NCBI RefSeq assembly: GCF_017565645.3
Contig: NZ_CP086137.1
Location: 124,001-188,000, forward strand
Source: Bradyrhizobium barranii subsp. barranii
GTDB taxonomy: Bacteria; Pseudomonadota; Alphaproteobacteria; Rhizobiales; Xanthobacteraceae
Length of the DNA: 64,000 bases
Direction: 5' to 3'
Shown here: in pieces, positions 9,069-18,202 of the stretch
Position numbering within the stretch: the stretch's first letter is position 1
Layout: each line of letters begins with the position of its first letter
Notes under the pieces: model-generated
Seen by the model: the letters and a program-made list of their open reading frames with translations, nothing else
Told to the model about the DNA's origin: nothing
The model's database searches: none
Translations under genes and position numbers: made by a program

Positions 9069-10511
9069 ATGCACGTGACCATGTTGCGGCAACACGTTGT
9101 CGGCCTGATCTGTGCTATGGCCGTTGGAATATCGCCGCTCGCTGCCCAGCCTTCGGCATTGCGCAGTTATAATGCGCCGATCGGCGAGAGCTCGGTCTCC
9201 GGCATTTCATCCGGCGCCTTCATGGCAATCCAGTTCGGCACAGCCTGGTCTTCGATCATCAAGGGAGTCGGTGCGGTCGCTGGCGGTCCCTATTGGTGCG
9301 CGGAGGCGAACTACTGGTACGATGTCATCACCGGGTATTGGGGGCCGATCTGGCGGGCGACGGGTCAATGCATGAAAGGGCCTGCGTCGGACCTGAACAT
9401 CAAGCACTTCACGAATCAAGCTGATGCGAAGGCGTCAGCCGGCGAGATCGATCCACTTAGCAATCTTGCCAGGCAGAAAATCTACCTCTTTCACGGCTAC
9501 AACGACGCGGTCGTCTATAAAGCCGCGCCCGATGCGGCTGCCGAGTTCTACCGCCACTATTTGGGCGATGGCAAGCGCGGCAATCTCTTCTATCAGACCG
9601 TGCTTGGCGCGGGCCATTCTTTCGTCGTGACGAAACAGAACGACGCGGGACTGAACGACTGCAGCGCCAACAAGGAACCGTATATCGACCAATGCGGCTA
9701 CGATCAGGCCGGAATCATTCTGCAGCACATCTATGGCCGCCTGAACCCACTCAATCGCGGGCAACTCGCGGGTACACTCAAGAGCTTCGATCAGTCACTC
9801 TATACTAGGCCGTATACACCCGACGAGCTGAGCCTGGGCGATAAAGGCTATGCTTTTGTACCTCAGGACTGCGAGCAGGGCGCTCCATGCCGCGTTCACG
9901 TGGCGCTGCATGGATGCAAGCAGGATGTCGATCAAATCGGGCCCAAGTTTGTCGACTATGCCGGCTACAATGCGTGGGCGGATACGAACAGTTTTATCAT
10001 TCTCTATCCTCAAACCAAGCCCCACTCATATTGGCCGACCAATCCGGATGCCTGCTGGGACTGGTGGAGCTACGTCAATCACACCGATGACTATGTCACC
10101 AAGTCCGGACCGCAAATCAAGGCGATCAAGGCCATGCTAGACGCGCTCACCGGGGGGAACGCGACGCTCGTCAGTGAAAACGATCAATCGGTGTCAGCAC
10201 CTCAAGGGCTCACGGCGAACGATGCTTCGGATAGCAGCGTTGATCTTGTCTGGTTTCCGGTATCGGGAGCAACGACTTACAAGGTCCAGCGTGCAGGCGC
10301 CGATCGTGCGTTTCAGACGGTTGGCGAGGTAGCAGGCGCAAGCTTCGGTGACTCCGGCCTGACGCCGCAAACAGCCTTCCGCTGGCGCGTATCTGCCATG
10401 CTCAATGGAACGGAGGGCCCCGCCTCCGAGGAAGTGATCGCTACTACGCGATCGAGGCCTCCCCCTTGCAACGATCCCGGGTCCTGCCCGGTAGGCCCGA
10501 TAGGCAGGTAG
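9069..10511 (+). CDS. Secreted PHB-depolymerase-like esterase with C-terminal fibronectin type III domain
   Basis: 480 residues from ATG 9069. An upstream in-frame start at 8976 would bury the signal peptide. Residues 1-28 (MHVTMLRQHVVGLICAMAVG) look like a Sec signal ending near LAAQ, so export is expected. The alpha/beta-hydrolase core carries the nucleophile elbow GISSG (Ser47), a likely acidic residue in FHGYND (Asp146) and a His in GAGHS (His183). A second conserved block (HVALHGCKQDVDQIG, NPDACWDWW) is typical of poly(3-hydroxybutyrate) depolymerase/LpqC esterases. Residues about 376-460 form a fibronectin III-like module (SAPQGLTANDASDSSVDLVW). The substrate could be PHB, another polyester or a feruloyl ester. 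Isolated between IS elements, with no operon partner visible. Confidence 0.85.
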   Translation: MHVTMLRQHVVGLICAMAVGISPLAAQPSALRSYNAPIGESSVSGISSGAFMAIQFGTAWSSIIKGVGAVAGGPYWCAEANYWYDVITGYWGPIWRATGQCMKGPASDLNIKHFTNQADAKASAGEIDPLSNLARQKIYLFHGYNDAVVYKAAPDAAAEFYRHYLGDGKRGNLFYQTVLGAGHSFVVTKQNDAGLNDCSANKEPYIDQCGYDQAGIILQHIYGRLNPLNRGQLAGTLKSFDQSLYTRPYTPDELSLGDKGYAFVPQDCEQGAPCRVHVALHGCKQDVDQIGPKFVDYAGYNAWADTNSFIILYPQTKPHSYWPTNPDACWDWWSYVNHTDDYVTKSGPQIKAIKAMLDALTGGNATLVSENDQSVSAPQGLTANDASDSSVDLVWFPVSGATTYKVQRAGADRAFQTVGEVAGASFGDSGLTPQTAFRWRVSAMLNGTEGPASEEVIATTRSRPPPCNDPGSCPVGPIGR

Positions 10512-10993
10512 GCGAAGGAGCAATGTATCTTTGCACCAGCTTCATTCATCTGCCGAGCGCGAGGATCATGGATGAGGCGAACATCCTCTCTCTCGGCCCA
10601 GGTGGCCGATTAGTGCGTCTGATTCAGTCTCCCTCGCGACAGATTCCGGCACTGCCACGTCCTTGTCTGTGCTGAACGAGGTGGCCCCGGAAACAGTTCG
10701 CTATCCAGCCAGATATTTGTCAGTGCGCGTGCTCCGCTTGCCGCAACGCTAACAGGTGCCACGCTGGATGCGCTCAGAAACGAAATCGAACTCGCCGAGC
10801 AGCAATCTGCACGATGGTCGTCCCCGACCGCAGGGGTACTAGGCTGATTGGCGCGCCATAAAAACAAACACGATCATCGAATATGCGTCATAGCCGGACT
10901 GGGACCCCCCGTATTGCCTCAGGAAGTAATGTTACCCGGGATGAAGGTCTACGAACGGCCCCAGACCGGTCTCGAGCCTCGGGCCGTATTTCA
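10512..10993. other. Non-coding stretch before IS21 copy A
   Basis: No gene recognised. A short open run around 10690-10847 could be the tail of a lost gene (ATLTGATLDALRNEIELAEQ then a stop at 10847), but it has no start or family signature. The stretch ends at the IS21 left terminus (10994). Confidence 0.4.
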
Positions 10994-11166
10994 TGCGCGT
11001 TTCGCGGGATCGTGAGCGCGGATTTCAGGGGATCGTGAGCAGAGATTTCAGACGATCGTGAGCAACGATTTCGCGGGATCGTGAGCAAGGCTTTCGGAGC
11101 CTTGCAGCGCTTCGGCCGACAACTCAACCGGCTTAGGGATGACCTCGTGGTTAACGAGGAAGTCCA

Positions 11167-12708
11167 ATGCCTACCCAGAGATTGTCGATGCGCCGGATCA
11201 AGGAAGTCCTTCGGTTAAAACATTTTCAAGGCCTGCCAGAGCGGGCCATCGCGCGGAGCGTGGGCGTCAGCAACGGCGTTGTGCACAGCTACCTGAGCCG
11301 CGCCCGCTCTGCTGGGTTGAGCTGGCCGCTTCCGGAGGGAATGACCGATGAAGACCTGGAGCTTTTGCTTTTCCCGGCCCCACGACCAGCGTCTCAGAGC
11401 CCGCAGCGGCCGGTGCCCGACTGGAGCTACATCGATAAAGAGCTCCGCCGGCGCAACGTAACCCGTCGCCTGCTCTGGGAGGAGTATCGCGCCGTTAATC
11501 CCGACGGTTTCGGGTACACGTGGTTCTGCACTACCTACGAGGCCTGGAAGGGGCGGGTCCGACCTTCGATGCGGCAGATTCATCTGGGCGGCGAGAAGGT
11601 GTTCGTGGATTTCGCCGGCGACACCATCGACATCGTCGATCCGCTGACCGGGGAAGTGCAGCCGATGAAGCTGTTCGTCGCGGCGATGGGCGCTTCGAAC
11701 TACACCTACGCCGAGGCCTGCCCCAGCGAGAGCTTGGCCGACTGGATCCGGGCCCACGTCAACTTGTTCACGTTTTTGAGCGGAACGCCGACGTTCGTGG
11801 TCTGCGACAACCTCAAAGCCGCCGTCAGCAACCCCGACCGCTACGATCCCGGCCTCAATCGCACTTATGCCGAGATGGCGAGCCATTACGGCACGGCCAT
11901 TCTCGCCGCACGGCCGCGGCGCCCAAAAGACAAGGCGAAGGTCGAGGTCGCGGTGCAAATCGCCCAGCGCTGGATTCTGGCCCGGCTGCGCAATCAGCGC
12001 TTCTTTTCCCGGGCCGAGCTCAACGCCGCCATCAAGACACTCGTCGACGAACTCAATGCTCGTCAAATGCGTGGCTTCGGCTCAAGCCGCGCCGAACTGT
12101 TTGCCGAACTCGACAAACCCAAGCTAACCCCGCTGCCAGATCAGCCTTATGCCTTCGCACGCTGGAAGCGCTGCCGCCTCGCTCCCGATTATCATGTCGA
12201 GGTCGACGGCCATTGGTACTCCGCGCCGTATCGTCTGATTGGCGAGCTGGTCGATGCCCGTATCGACGATCGGACGGTCGAGATCTTCCACAAGGGCCAG
12301 CGGATCGCCAGCCATGCCCGCGCGCCCAACCGACGCGGACACACCACCATCGCCGACCACATGCCCAGCGCCCATCGCCGCTACGGCAAATGGACCCCCG
12401 CCGCGGTGATCGCCGCCGGCGAGCGGATCGGTCCTTCGACAGCAGCGTTTTTCCAGGCCGTGATCGACGCCCGGCCCCATCCAGAACAAGGCTTTCGAAC
12501 CTGCCTTGGCATTCTGGCGCTCGTCAAAAGCTACGGCGCCGAACGCCTCGACGCAGCCTGCCGGAGGGGCATCCTCATCAAGGCGCGCTCCGTCGCCTCG
12601 ATTAGATCGATCCTCCAGAACGGCCTCGATCGCACGTTCTTCGACGAATCTTTCGAGCACCAGCCCCTGCGCCACGGCAACATCCGCGGACGCGACTACT
12701 TCCACTGA
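11167..12708 (+). CDS. istA: IS21 transposase IstA
   Basis: 513 residues, ATG 11167 in the context GAGGAAGTCCAATG. An N-terminal helix-turn-helix (LPERAIARSVGVSNGVVHSY) precedes an RNase-H-like DDE core: Asp in VFVDFAGDT, Asp in TFVVCDNLK, Glu in KAKVEVAVQ. The C-terminal Mu-type beta region includes HVEVDGHWYSAPYRLIG. It is followed after 18 bases by istB. Nearly identical to the copy at 47666-49207 (one visible C-terminal change, GRDYFH versus GCDYFH). Complete and probably functional. Confidence 0.95.
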   Translation: MPTQRLSMRRIKEVLRLKHFQGLPERAIARSVGVSNGVVHSYLSRARSAGLSWPLPEGMTDEDLELLLFPAPRPASQSPQRPVPDWSYIDKELRRRNVTRRLLWEEYRAVNPDGFGYTWFCTTYEAWKGRVRPSMRQIHLGGEKVFVDFAGDTIDIVDPLTGEVQPMKLFVAAMGASNYTYAEACPSESLADWIRAHVNLFTFLSGTPTFVVCDNLKAAVSNPDRYDPGLNRTYAEMASHYGTAILAARPRRPKDKAKVEVAVQIAQRWILARLRNQRFFSRAELNAAIKTLVDELNARQMRGFGSSRAELFAELDKPKLTPLPDQPYAFARWKRCRLAPDYHVEVDGHWYSAPYRLIGELVDARIDDRTVEIFHKGQRIASHARAPNRRGHTTIADHMPSAHRRYGKWTPAAVIAAGERIGPSTAAFFQAVIDARPHPEQGFRTCLGILALVKSYGAERLDAACRRGILIKARSVASIRSILQNGLDRTFFDESFEHQPLRHGNIRGRDYFH

Positions 12709-12726
12709 AGCAAGGAGAGACCCGGC

Positions 12727-13488
12727 ATGCTTAACCACCCAACCCACGAACGGCTGATCGAGCTTGGCCTGACCGGAATGGCCAAGGCCTTCGAGGAGCA
12801 GCGCCGATCGCCCGATCTCGAAGCCCTGCCGTTCGAAGATCGCATCGGCCTGTTGGTCGACCGCGAAGCCGCCGAACGCGACACCAGGCGGCTCACCACG
12901 CGCCTCAAGATCGCCGCACTGCGCCAGACTGCTTGCGTCGAGGACGTCGATCTGCGCACCCCGCGGGGCATCGACCGCGCCGTTTTCGCCAAACTCGTCG
13001 AAGGTCGCTGGATCGATCGCCACGAGAATTTGCTCGTCACCGGGGCAACCGGCCTGGGCAAAAGTTGGTTAGCCTGCGCGCTCGGCCACAAGGCCTGCCG
13101 CGACAACCGATCAGTCCTCTATCATCGCGTTCCAAGGCTGTTCGAGGCGCTCGCGCTCGCGCGCGGAGACGGACGTTACGCTCGGCTCCTCAAAAGCCTC
13201 GGCCGCGCTCAGCTTCTGATTTTGGATGATTGGGGACTATCGGTGCTCACCGCCGCGGAACGCCGCGATCTGCTCGAAATCCTCGAGGACCGCCATGGCC
13301 GCGCATCCACCATCGTCACAAGTCAGCTCCCCGTGGACACCTGGCATGGAGCCATTGGGGACCCCACGGTCGCCGACGCCATTCTCGATCGCCTCGTCCA
13401 CAACGCCCACCGCCTCCAGCTCACCGGAGAAAGCATGCGAAAACGCAGCGCCAAAACCATCACCCTTGACGGCCAACCAGAACACTGA
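12727..13488 (+). CDS. istB: IS21 helper ATPase IstB
   Basis: 253 residues, ATG 12727 preceded by AAGGAGA. AAA+ ATPase with Walker A GATGLGKSW (after LLVTG) and Walker B LLILDDWGL. The N-terminal LIELGLTGMAKAFEEQ helix is typical. IstB assembles on target DNA and stimulates IstA. Almost identical to the copy at 49226-49987 (ALALARGDG here, ALARARGDG there). Complete. Confidence 0.95.
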   Translation: MLNHPTHERLIELGLTGMAKAFEEQRRSPDLEALPFEDRIGLLVDREAAERDTRRLTTRLKIAALRQTACVEDVDLRTPRGIDRAVFAKLVEGRWIDRHENLLVTGATGLGKSWLACALGHKACRDNRSVLYHRVPRLFEALALARGDGRYARLLKSLGRAQLLILDDWGLSVLTAAERRDLLEILEDRHGRASTIVTSQLPVDTWHGAIGDPTVADAILDRLVHNAHRLQLTGESMRKRSAKTITLDGQPEH

Positions 13489-13585
13489 CTCTATCTCCCA
13501 TCGGCCGTAGCGGGCTGCTCACGATCGTCTGAATTCAGTGCTCACGATCGCGCGAAATCGATGCTCACGATCCGTGAAATCCGCA

Positions 13586-14146
13586 GTCCGATACGCTGAT
13601 GACGCGGTGATTGCCTTCGAGGACCACCTGTCCGGCAAGCGATTGCTGAACGTGCTGGATAAGCGGCTCGGTCGGTATGGGCTTCAACTCCATCCGACCA
13701 AGACCCGCTTCGTAGACTTCCGGTTCAAGCGCCCGGGTGGGCGTCACCCCGCGACGGCGGGGACCACATTCAACTTCCTTGGCTTCACCCATGTGTGGGG
13801 TCAATCGAGGAAGGGTAAGAATGTCGTCCGACAGATAACGGCGAAAGACCGTTACGCCCGCGCGCTGGCTTCCGTGACGGAATGGTGTCGGCTTAACCTG
13901 CATCGCCCGTTCCGGGCGCAGCACGCGCACCTGTCGCGGGTGATCCGGGGGCACTGCGCCTACTACGGCATCTCCGGCAACGGCCGACGGATCAGATGGT
14001 ATCACCACCAGATCACGCGGATATGGAAGAAATGGCTCGCGCGGCGTGGCCGCCACAGCAATCTGCCGTGGTCGCGCTTCCGGGCCATGCTCGCGCGACA
14101 CCCGCTGCCGACAGCCAAGATCGTCCACCAATATGCCGTCCCGTGA
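13586..14146 (+). pseudogene. Group II intron reverse transcriptase/maturase, C-terminal half
   Basis: Directly after the IS21 right end the frame reads VRYADDAVIAFEDHL, so the RT catalytic YADD motif is kept but palm and finger blocks before it are lost. The thumb and maturase follow (TTFNFLGFTHVWGQS, HAHLSRVIRGHCAYYG, IWKKWLARRGR), ending at 14146 just before intron domain V. IS21 copy A truncated it. Different sequence type from the fragment at 2095-2436. Confidence 0.88.
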
Positions 14147-14159
14147 GCGAAGCTTACGC

Positions 14160-14231
14160 GTGAAGAACCGGATGCGGGTAATCCGCTCGTCCGGGTCTGT
14201 GAGGGGCGGGGATGGCAACATCCCCGCCTAC
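14160..14231 (+). ncRNA. Group II intron 3' end (domains V and VI)
   Basis: Domain V hairpin at about 14163-14198: AACCGGATGCGGGTAATCCG pairing with CTCGTCCGGGTCT. Domain VI follows as a ten-base stem GGCGGGGATG / CATCCCCGCC closed by GCAA. The intron ends about CCTAC (14231), and antisense IS66 tnpC text starts next. The stem shows no obvious bulged adenosine on its 3' side. The upstream intron is lost. Confidence 0.8.
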
Positions 14232-15311
14232 TCGGCATGCGGCCAGCCGCAGCGGCACGCCGCCTTTGCGCTCGGGCCGTGCGAGCCGATGATAGCCCTG
14301 GTATCCGTCGACCTGAAGGATGCCGTCGAAGCCCTCGAGGATGCGCTCAGCATGGCCGCCACCGCGTCCTGGCGCGTAGTGGTAGACCACGATTGGTGGA
14401 TCAGCGCCGCCGTGGCCGCGATCGTCGCGCAGGACAGCCCACAGATAGCCGGTCTTCGTTCGGCCCCGGCCCGGATCGAGCACAGGCGCCCTGGTCTCGT
14501 CCATGAACAAGCGGCCCGATTGCTTCATCACGACGCTCATGCGCTCGACCAGCGGCGCGAGGTGGAAGGCGACCGTTCCCATCCAGTCTGCCAGAACGGC
14601 GCGATCGATGAAGATGCCATGCCGGGCCAGAACCTGCGACTGACGATAGAGTGGCATGTGCTCGCTGAACTTGGCGACCGCCACCTGCGCCAGCAGCGCC
14701 TCGGTGGGGATGCCACCCTCCACGAGATGGGCGGGCGCCGGCGCCTGAGCAACACCGGTGCAGCCCTTTGCGCAGGCGTAGCGCGGTCGCACCGTCTCGA
14801 TCACACGATACTGGGCGGCCATGACATCGAGACGGCGGGAGCGATCCTCGCCGATCTGGACCATCCGGCCGCAGCCGCAGGGACACTCGAGGTTCTCGGG
14901 TTCGATCACCTGCTCGATGCGCGGCAGGTGCGCGGGAAAGGCACGGGCAGCGCGCCTGGTCCGGCGGCTGGACGGCGCCGTGCCGGCGCGGCGCGCACGA
15001 TCGTCCTGGCGTTCCTGGACTTCGGCGATGGCAATCTCGATGTCCTCGAGAACCAGTTGCATCTGATCGGGATTGAACTTCTCCGAGCGTTTACCGAAAC
15101 GTGCGCGCTCGTACTCCTTCACGAGCAGTTCGAGGCGTTCGACGCTCTCTTTGGACGCAGCCAGTTCACTCTCGACATGAAGGCGCGCCGAGCATTCATC
15201 GTCTGCGCGACGACGCTCGGCTTCAATCATCGCTTCCTGCGCGCGGAAGAGCGCGCGCACATCGGCGGGCAGCGCTGCAAGACGGGCGGGATCAATGGGG
15301 GACGGCGGCAC
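14232..15311 (-). pseudogene. tnpC: IS66 tnpC transposase, 3'-truncated
   Basis: Starts at 15311 (MPPSPIDPARLAALPADVRA). It has an N-terminal coiled coil (EAMIEAERRRADDECSARLH), FGKRSEKFNPDQMQLVLEDI, a zinc segment CPCGCG, and the catalytic domain with Asp in LFMDETRAPVLDPG and ILQVDGYQGYHRLA. About 355 residues are genuine. The frame then runs into group II intron sequence, so the catalytic Glu region is missing. Confidence 0.88.
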
Positions 15312-15364
15312 ATCCGCAAGCTATCATCCCAAAGCCCCGCGCGAAACAGGTTGTCGGGTCTGAG

Positions 15365-15431
15365 TCAGTTCGCCGCAGCTGGCGTCGCGACAATCCGTTC
15401 GCCCACTCGCTTCCAGTTCAGCCCTTCAAAC
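15365..15431 (-). pseudogene. tnpB: IS66 tnpB, C-terminal piece
   Basis: Minus strand reads FEGLNWKRVGERIVATPAAA then stop at 15365-15367. It fits exactly onto the tnpB N-terminal piece ending ...VQFEAL at 17912, giving VQFEALFEGLNWKRV once the recombinase cassette is removed. Confidence 0.85.
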
Positions 15432-15438
15432 GAGGGGA

Positions 15439-15822
15439 TTGAGGAATGTCCCTGATAGTGAGTCTGACGAATCATTTCCGGAGGTGGTCGAGGTTGGGGA
15501 CCCCCACCATCCTTTGTGGGGGCGCTCATATCGAGTGATTAGGAAGATCGGTCAGCGAGGCCGAGGCATTCCCGCTTCGTATGAAGTTGAGTATCGCGCA
15601 GGAAGCAGTCTTCTGATTCAAGCAACCGCAATCGAATATTATGAGCAAGAGGCAAATCAGATTAAGCTGAGTATGGAGGCTCTACTCGAGCTTTTATCGA
15701 CAGCGGATTGTCCCGACGCACATGAGCATGGATCCAGCCGATCTTTGGTCGACGCTGACGCCCGCGCTCCGACGCCAGATCGTCGAAGACGTCGCCGCAA
15801 TTTTGGCGGAGATCCCTCATGA
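15439..15822 (+). CDS. Small protein upstream of serine recombinase (DUF5372-like)
   Basis: 127 residues as open frame. The recognisable part is DPHHPLWGRSYRVIRKIG and then EVEYRAGSSLLIQATAIEYY, with a helical QIKLSMEALLELLS stretch. It resembles small proteins that regularly precede large serine recombinases in rhizobial cassettes. The C-terminal arginine-rich tail (PDRRRRRRNFGG) overlaps another frame and may not be under selection. Function unknown; perhaps a recombination accessory factor. Confidence 0.6.
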   Translation: MRNVPDSESDESFPEVVEVGDPHHPLWGRSYRVIRKIGQRGRGIPASYEVEYRAGSSLLIQATAIEYYEQEANQIKLSMEALLELLSTADCPDAHEHGSSRSLVDADARAPTPDRRRRRRNFGGDPS

Positions 15823-15970
15823 AGTCCGAGCTGGTCACACCAAGCCACTTGGCGCGCAAAGCCGTAGTCTACATCCGGCAGTCGACGCCCCATCAGGTCG
15901 TAAGCAATCAGGAGAGCCTGCGCCTTCAATACGCGCTTCGCCAGCGCGCCCGCGAACTCGGATGGCGTGA
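15722..15970 (+). CDS. Possible second small cassette protein
   Basis: The first 35 residues (MSMDPADLWSTLTPALRRQI and VEDVAAILAEI) look like a genuine small helical protein found in this position in related cassettes. The rest overlaps the recombinase start out of frame. It may serve mainly for translational coupling to the recombinase. Uncertain. Confidence 0.4.
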   Translation: MSMDPADLWSTLTPALRRQIVEDVAAILAEIPHEVRAGHTKPLGAQSRSLHPAVDAPSGRKQSGEPAPSIRASPARPRTRMA

Positions 15971-17906
15971 GGCGGCCATCGACGTGATTGATGCCGATCT
16001 CGGGTTGAGCGGCGCGTCTATAGCACAGCGTAACGGCTTCAAGGAACTCGTTGGCCGTGTTGGCCTGAGTGAAGTGGGACTCATCCTGTCGATCGACGTG
16101 ACCCGCTTGGCGCGTAATTGTACCGACTGGTATCCGCTCCTGGATATCTGTGGTCTACGTGGCTGCCTGATCGCCGACCGCGATGGTGTCTATGATCCGG
16201 GCACTCCCAACGGACGGTTGCTTCTCGGGCTGAAGGGTTCGATCTCCGAGCTTGAGCTACATACGATCCGCAGCCGGCTGACCGCCGGCCTGCTGGCCAA
16301 AGCCGAACGCGGCGAACTTGCGGTTATGCTGCCAATCGGGCTGATGCGGGACCCGAGCGGTGTGGTCGTTAAGGATCCCGACATGGCCGTGCAAGGGCGG
16401 CTCGGTCTCGTCTTCCAGTTATTCCTGCAGCTGCGCAGCGTTGCCAAGGTCATGCGAGCGTTGAACGAGCGTGACCTGGAACTGCCGCGTCGTGATCGAT
16501 ATGGCGATTTGTGCTGGACGCGCGCGACGCTGGCTGCCGTCGCGGCGATCTTGAAGAACCCCGCATACGCGGGCGCCTTTGTCTATGGACGAACCCGCTT
16601 CCGGCCGCCGAAGCGGGAGGGGGCCCTGCCACAAAAGGCTCCGCGGCCGATGGAGGAGTGGCGGATCGTCGTTAAAGATCGATATCCAGCCTATATCGAC
16701 TGGCCAATTTATGAAAAAATCCGATCCGTCATCAGAGATAACCGAGCCGAATACATGCGCATCAAAACCCGCGGCGCGCCTCGCAATGGCGAGCTCCTGC
16801 TCCACGGCATTGCCTGGTGCGCACGATGTGGCCATAAGATGTACGTCCGCTACAAGGGCGGCGGCGAATATGTATGCAATCACCTGCGTACCCAGGAAGG
16901 TCAGCCAACCTGCCAACACATCCGCGCCGCCCATATCGATGCAGCCGTTGGCGACGCATTCCTAACCGCACTAGCGCCGGCCGAACTCGATGCCTTGTCG
17001 CGCTCCCGCCGGGTGCAGCAGCAGACGAACAATGCGCTACGCTCCAGTGCAGAACGAGAGCTCGAGCGCAAGCGATACACGGCGGCGCTCGCCGAACGGC
17101 AGTTCAACCGAGCTGATCCAGATAATCGGTTGGTCGCCTCGGAACTCGAGCGTCGATGGGAAGCGGCGCTAAACGACGTGCGCGCCGCCGAAGAGGCGCT
17201 TGCCCGACAGACGCCGCCCAAAGCCATCACACAAGTGGCCATAAGCAAGGAGCTCAACGACAAGGTCATCAGCCTCACCGGCCGCCTCCCGCAGATATGG
17301 GGTGACGAGACTATCTCGGATGCGCATCGCAAGGCGTTGTTGCGATGTCTCATCGAAAAGGTCGTTCTCGACCGCGGTGAGCGCGACTTGGCCCTGGCTA
17401 GGATCGTCTGGCGGGGAGGCGCCGTGACGGAGCTCGAAGTGAAGATGAGCGTCAACTCCGTCACCAGATTGACGCGAGGCACAGAGATGCGGGAACGCCT
17501 TCTGACGCTCGCTCGCGACGGCGTCCCAGACGACAAGATCGCCACAATCCTTACTCGGGAAGGTCACCGCTCTCCCCGTTGCGCCGATAAGGTGCTGCCT
17601 ATCACCGTTGGGCGGCTCCGTCGTGCCGCCGCCATCAAGGTAACTGCCCAGCGCAGCCGATGGGAGCATGACGACTCATACCTCAGCCCGCCCGAACTGG
17701 CCCGAAGGCTCGAGATTCCAGTAAACTGGCTCTATGTTCAGATCCGAACCAAGCGTTTGCTAATTGATCGCCAGCCCAGCGGCGCCTATCTCTTCCCGAA
17801 TACACCATCCGTTCTTCACGCCATCGGAGACCTTCGAAACCACGTCATCGCGCAACTTGATCTAAGAATCTGTCAGCCTAACAAGGAGGGGCATCAACAT
17901 GGGTGA
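15819..17906 (+). CDS. Large serine recombinase
   Basis: 695 residues, ATG 15819 overlapping the upstream frame by four bases. The resolvase catalytic domain starts VVYIRQSTPHQVV with the nucleophile Ser22, followed by LILSIDVTRLARN and the helical FKELVGRVG region. The recombinase domain (about 190-300) contains ILKNPAYAGAFVYGR. A zinc-ribbon follows (WCARCGHKMYVRYKGG and later CNH, CQH). A long coiled coil follows (ERELERKRYTAALAERQFN). The C-terminal SPPELARRLEIPVNWLYVQI looks like a helix-turn-helix. Such enzymes integrate and excise DNA at short att sites; here it probably moves its own 2.5-kb cassette. Confidence 0.92.
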   Translation: MKSELVTPSHLARKAVVYIRQSTPHQVVSNQESLRLQYALRQRARELGWREAAIDVIDADLGLSGASIAQRNGFKELVGRVGLSEVGLILSIDVTRLARNCTDWYPLLDICGLRGCLIADRDGVYDPGTPNGRLLLGLKGSISELELHTIRSRLTAGLLAKAERGELAVMLPIGLMRDPSGVVVKDPDMAVQGRLGLVFQLFLQLRSVAKVMRALNERDLELPRRDRYGDLCWTRATLAAVAAILKNPAYAGAFVYGRTRFRPPKREGALPQKAPRPMEEWRIVVKDRYPAYIDWPIYEKIRSVIRDNRAEYMRIKTRGAPRNGELLLHGIAWCARCGHKMYVRYKGGGEYVCNHLRTQEGQPTCQHIRAAHIDAAVGDAFLTALAPAELDALSRSRRVQQQTNNALRSSAERELERKRYTAALAERQFNRADPDNRLVASELERRWEAALNDVRAAEEALARQTPPKAITQVAISKELNDKVISLTGRLPQIWGDETISDAHRKALLRCLIEKVVLDRGERDLALARIVWRGGAVTELEVKMSVNSVTRLTRGTEMRERLLTLARDGVPDDKIATILTREGHRSPRCADKVLPITVGRLRRAAAIKVTAQRSRWEHDDSYLSPPELARRLEIPVNWLYVQIRTKRLLIDRQPSGAYLFPNTPSVLHAIGDLRNHVIAQLDLRICQPNKEGHQHG

Positions 17907-17911
17907 TCGAG

Positions 17912-18202
17912 CAGCGCTTCGAACTGCACGCGCGTCAGATGCATGACGCCGTCGCTGATCTGCGGCCACTCGAAACGACCATCGCGGCCAAGGCGCTTGT
18001 AGACCAAAACGAGGCCCGTGCCGTCCCATAGCAAAATCTTCAGCCGGTCGGCGCGCTTCGAACGAAAAACCACGATCAGGCCCGAATGCGGATCGAGCCC
18101 AAGCGTGTTTTGCACAAGACCGGCCAGCGCGTCGTGCCCGCACCGGAAGTCAACAGGACGCACAGCAAGCACAATCCGCAGTCCCTGCGCCGGAATGATC
18201 AT
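17912..18202 (-). pseudogene. tnpB: IS66 tnpB, N-terminal piece
   Basis: Starts ATG 18202 (MIIPAQGLRIVLAVRPVDFR). It contains IVVFRSKRADRLKILLWDG and FEWPQISDGVMHLTRVQFEAL, then is cut by the recombinase cassette. Four-base overlap with tnpA. Confidence 0.88.

Larger units (their letters stand above)
10994..13585 (+). mobile_element. IS21-family element, copy A (complete)
   Basis: 2592 bases with TG...CA ends: left TGCGCGTTTCGCGGGATCGT, right terminus complementary to TGCGGATTTCACGGATCGTG. The left end holds four copies of GATCGTGAGC spaced about 25 bases (11007-11095) and the right end three, the multiple transposase-binding sites known in IS21. istA and istB are both intact. Flanks (ATTTCA left, GTCCGA right) give no target duplication. 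The right end abuts a group II intron reverse transcriptase fragment. Confidence 0.92.
15432..17911 (+). mobile_element. Serine-recombinase cassette inserted in IS66 tnpB
   Basis: The two halves of tnpB rejoin in frame if about 2.48 kb between 15431 and 17912 is removed, so the element's ends are defined to within about 3 bases. It begins GAGGGGATTGAGGAATGTCC and ends CATGGGTGATCGAG. A shared GAG at the ends may mark the crossover. Its coding capacity is fully used by two or three overlapping small genes and one large serine recombinase. Confidence 0.8.
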
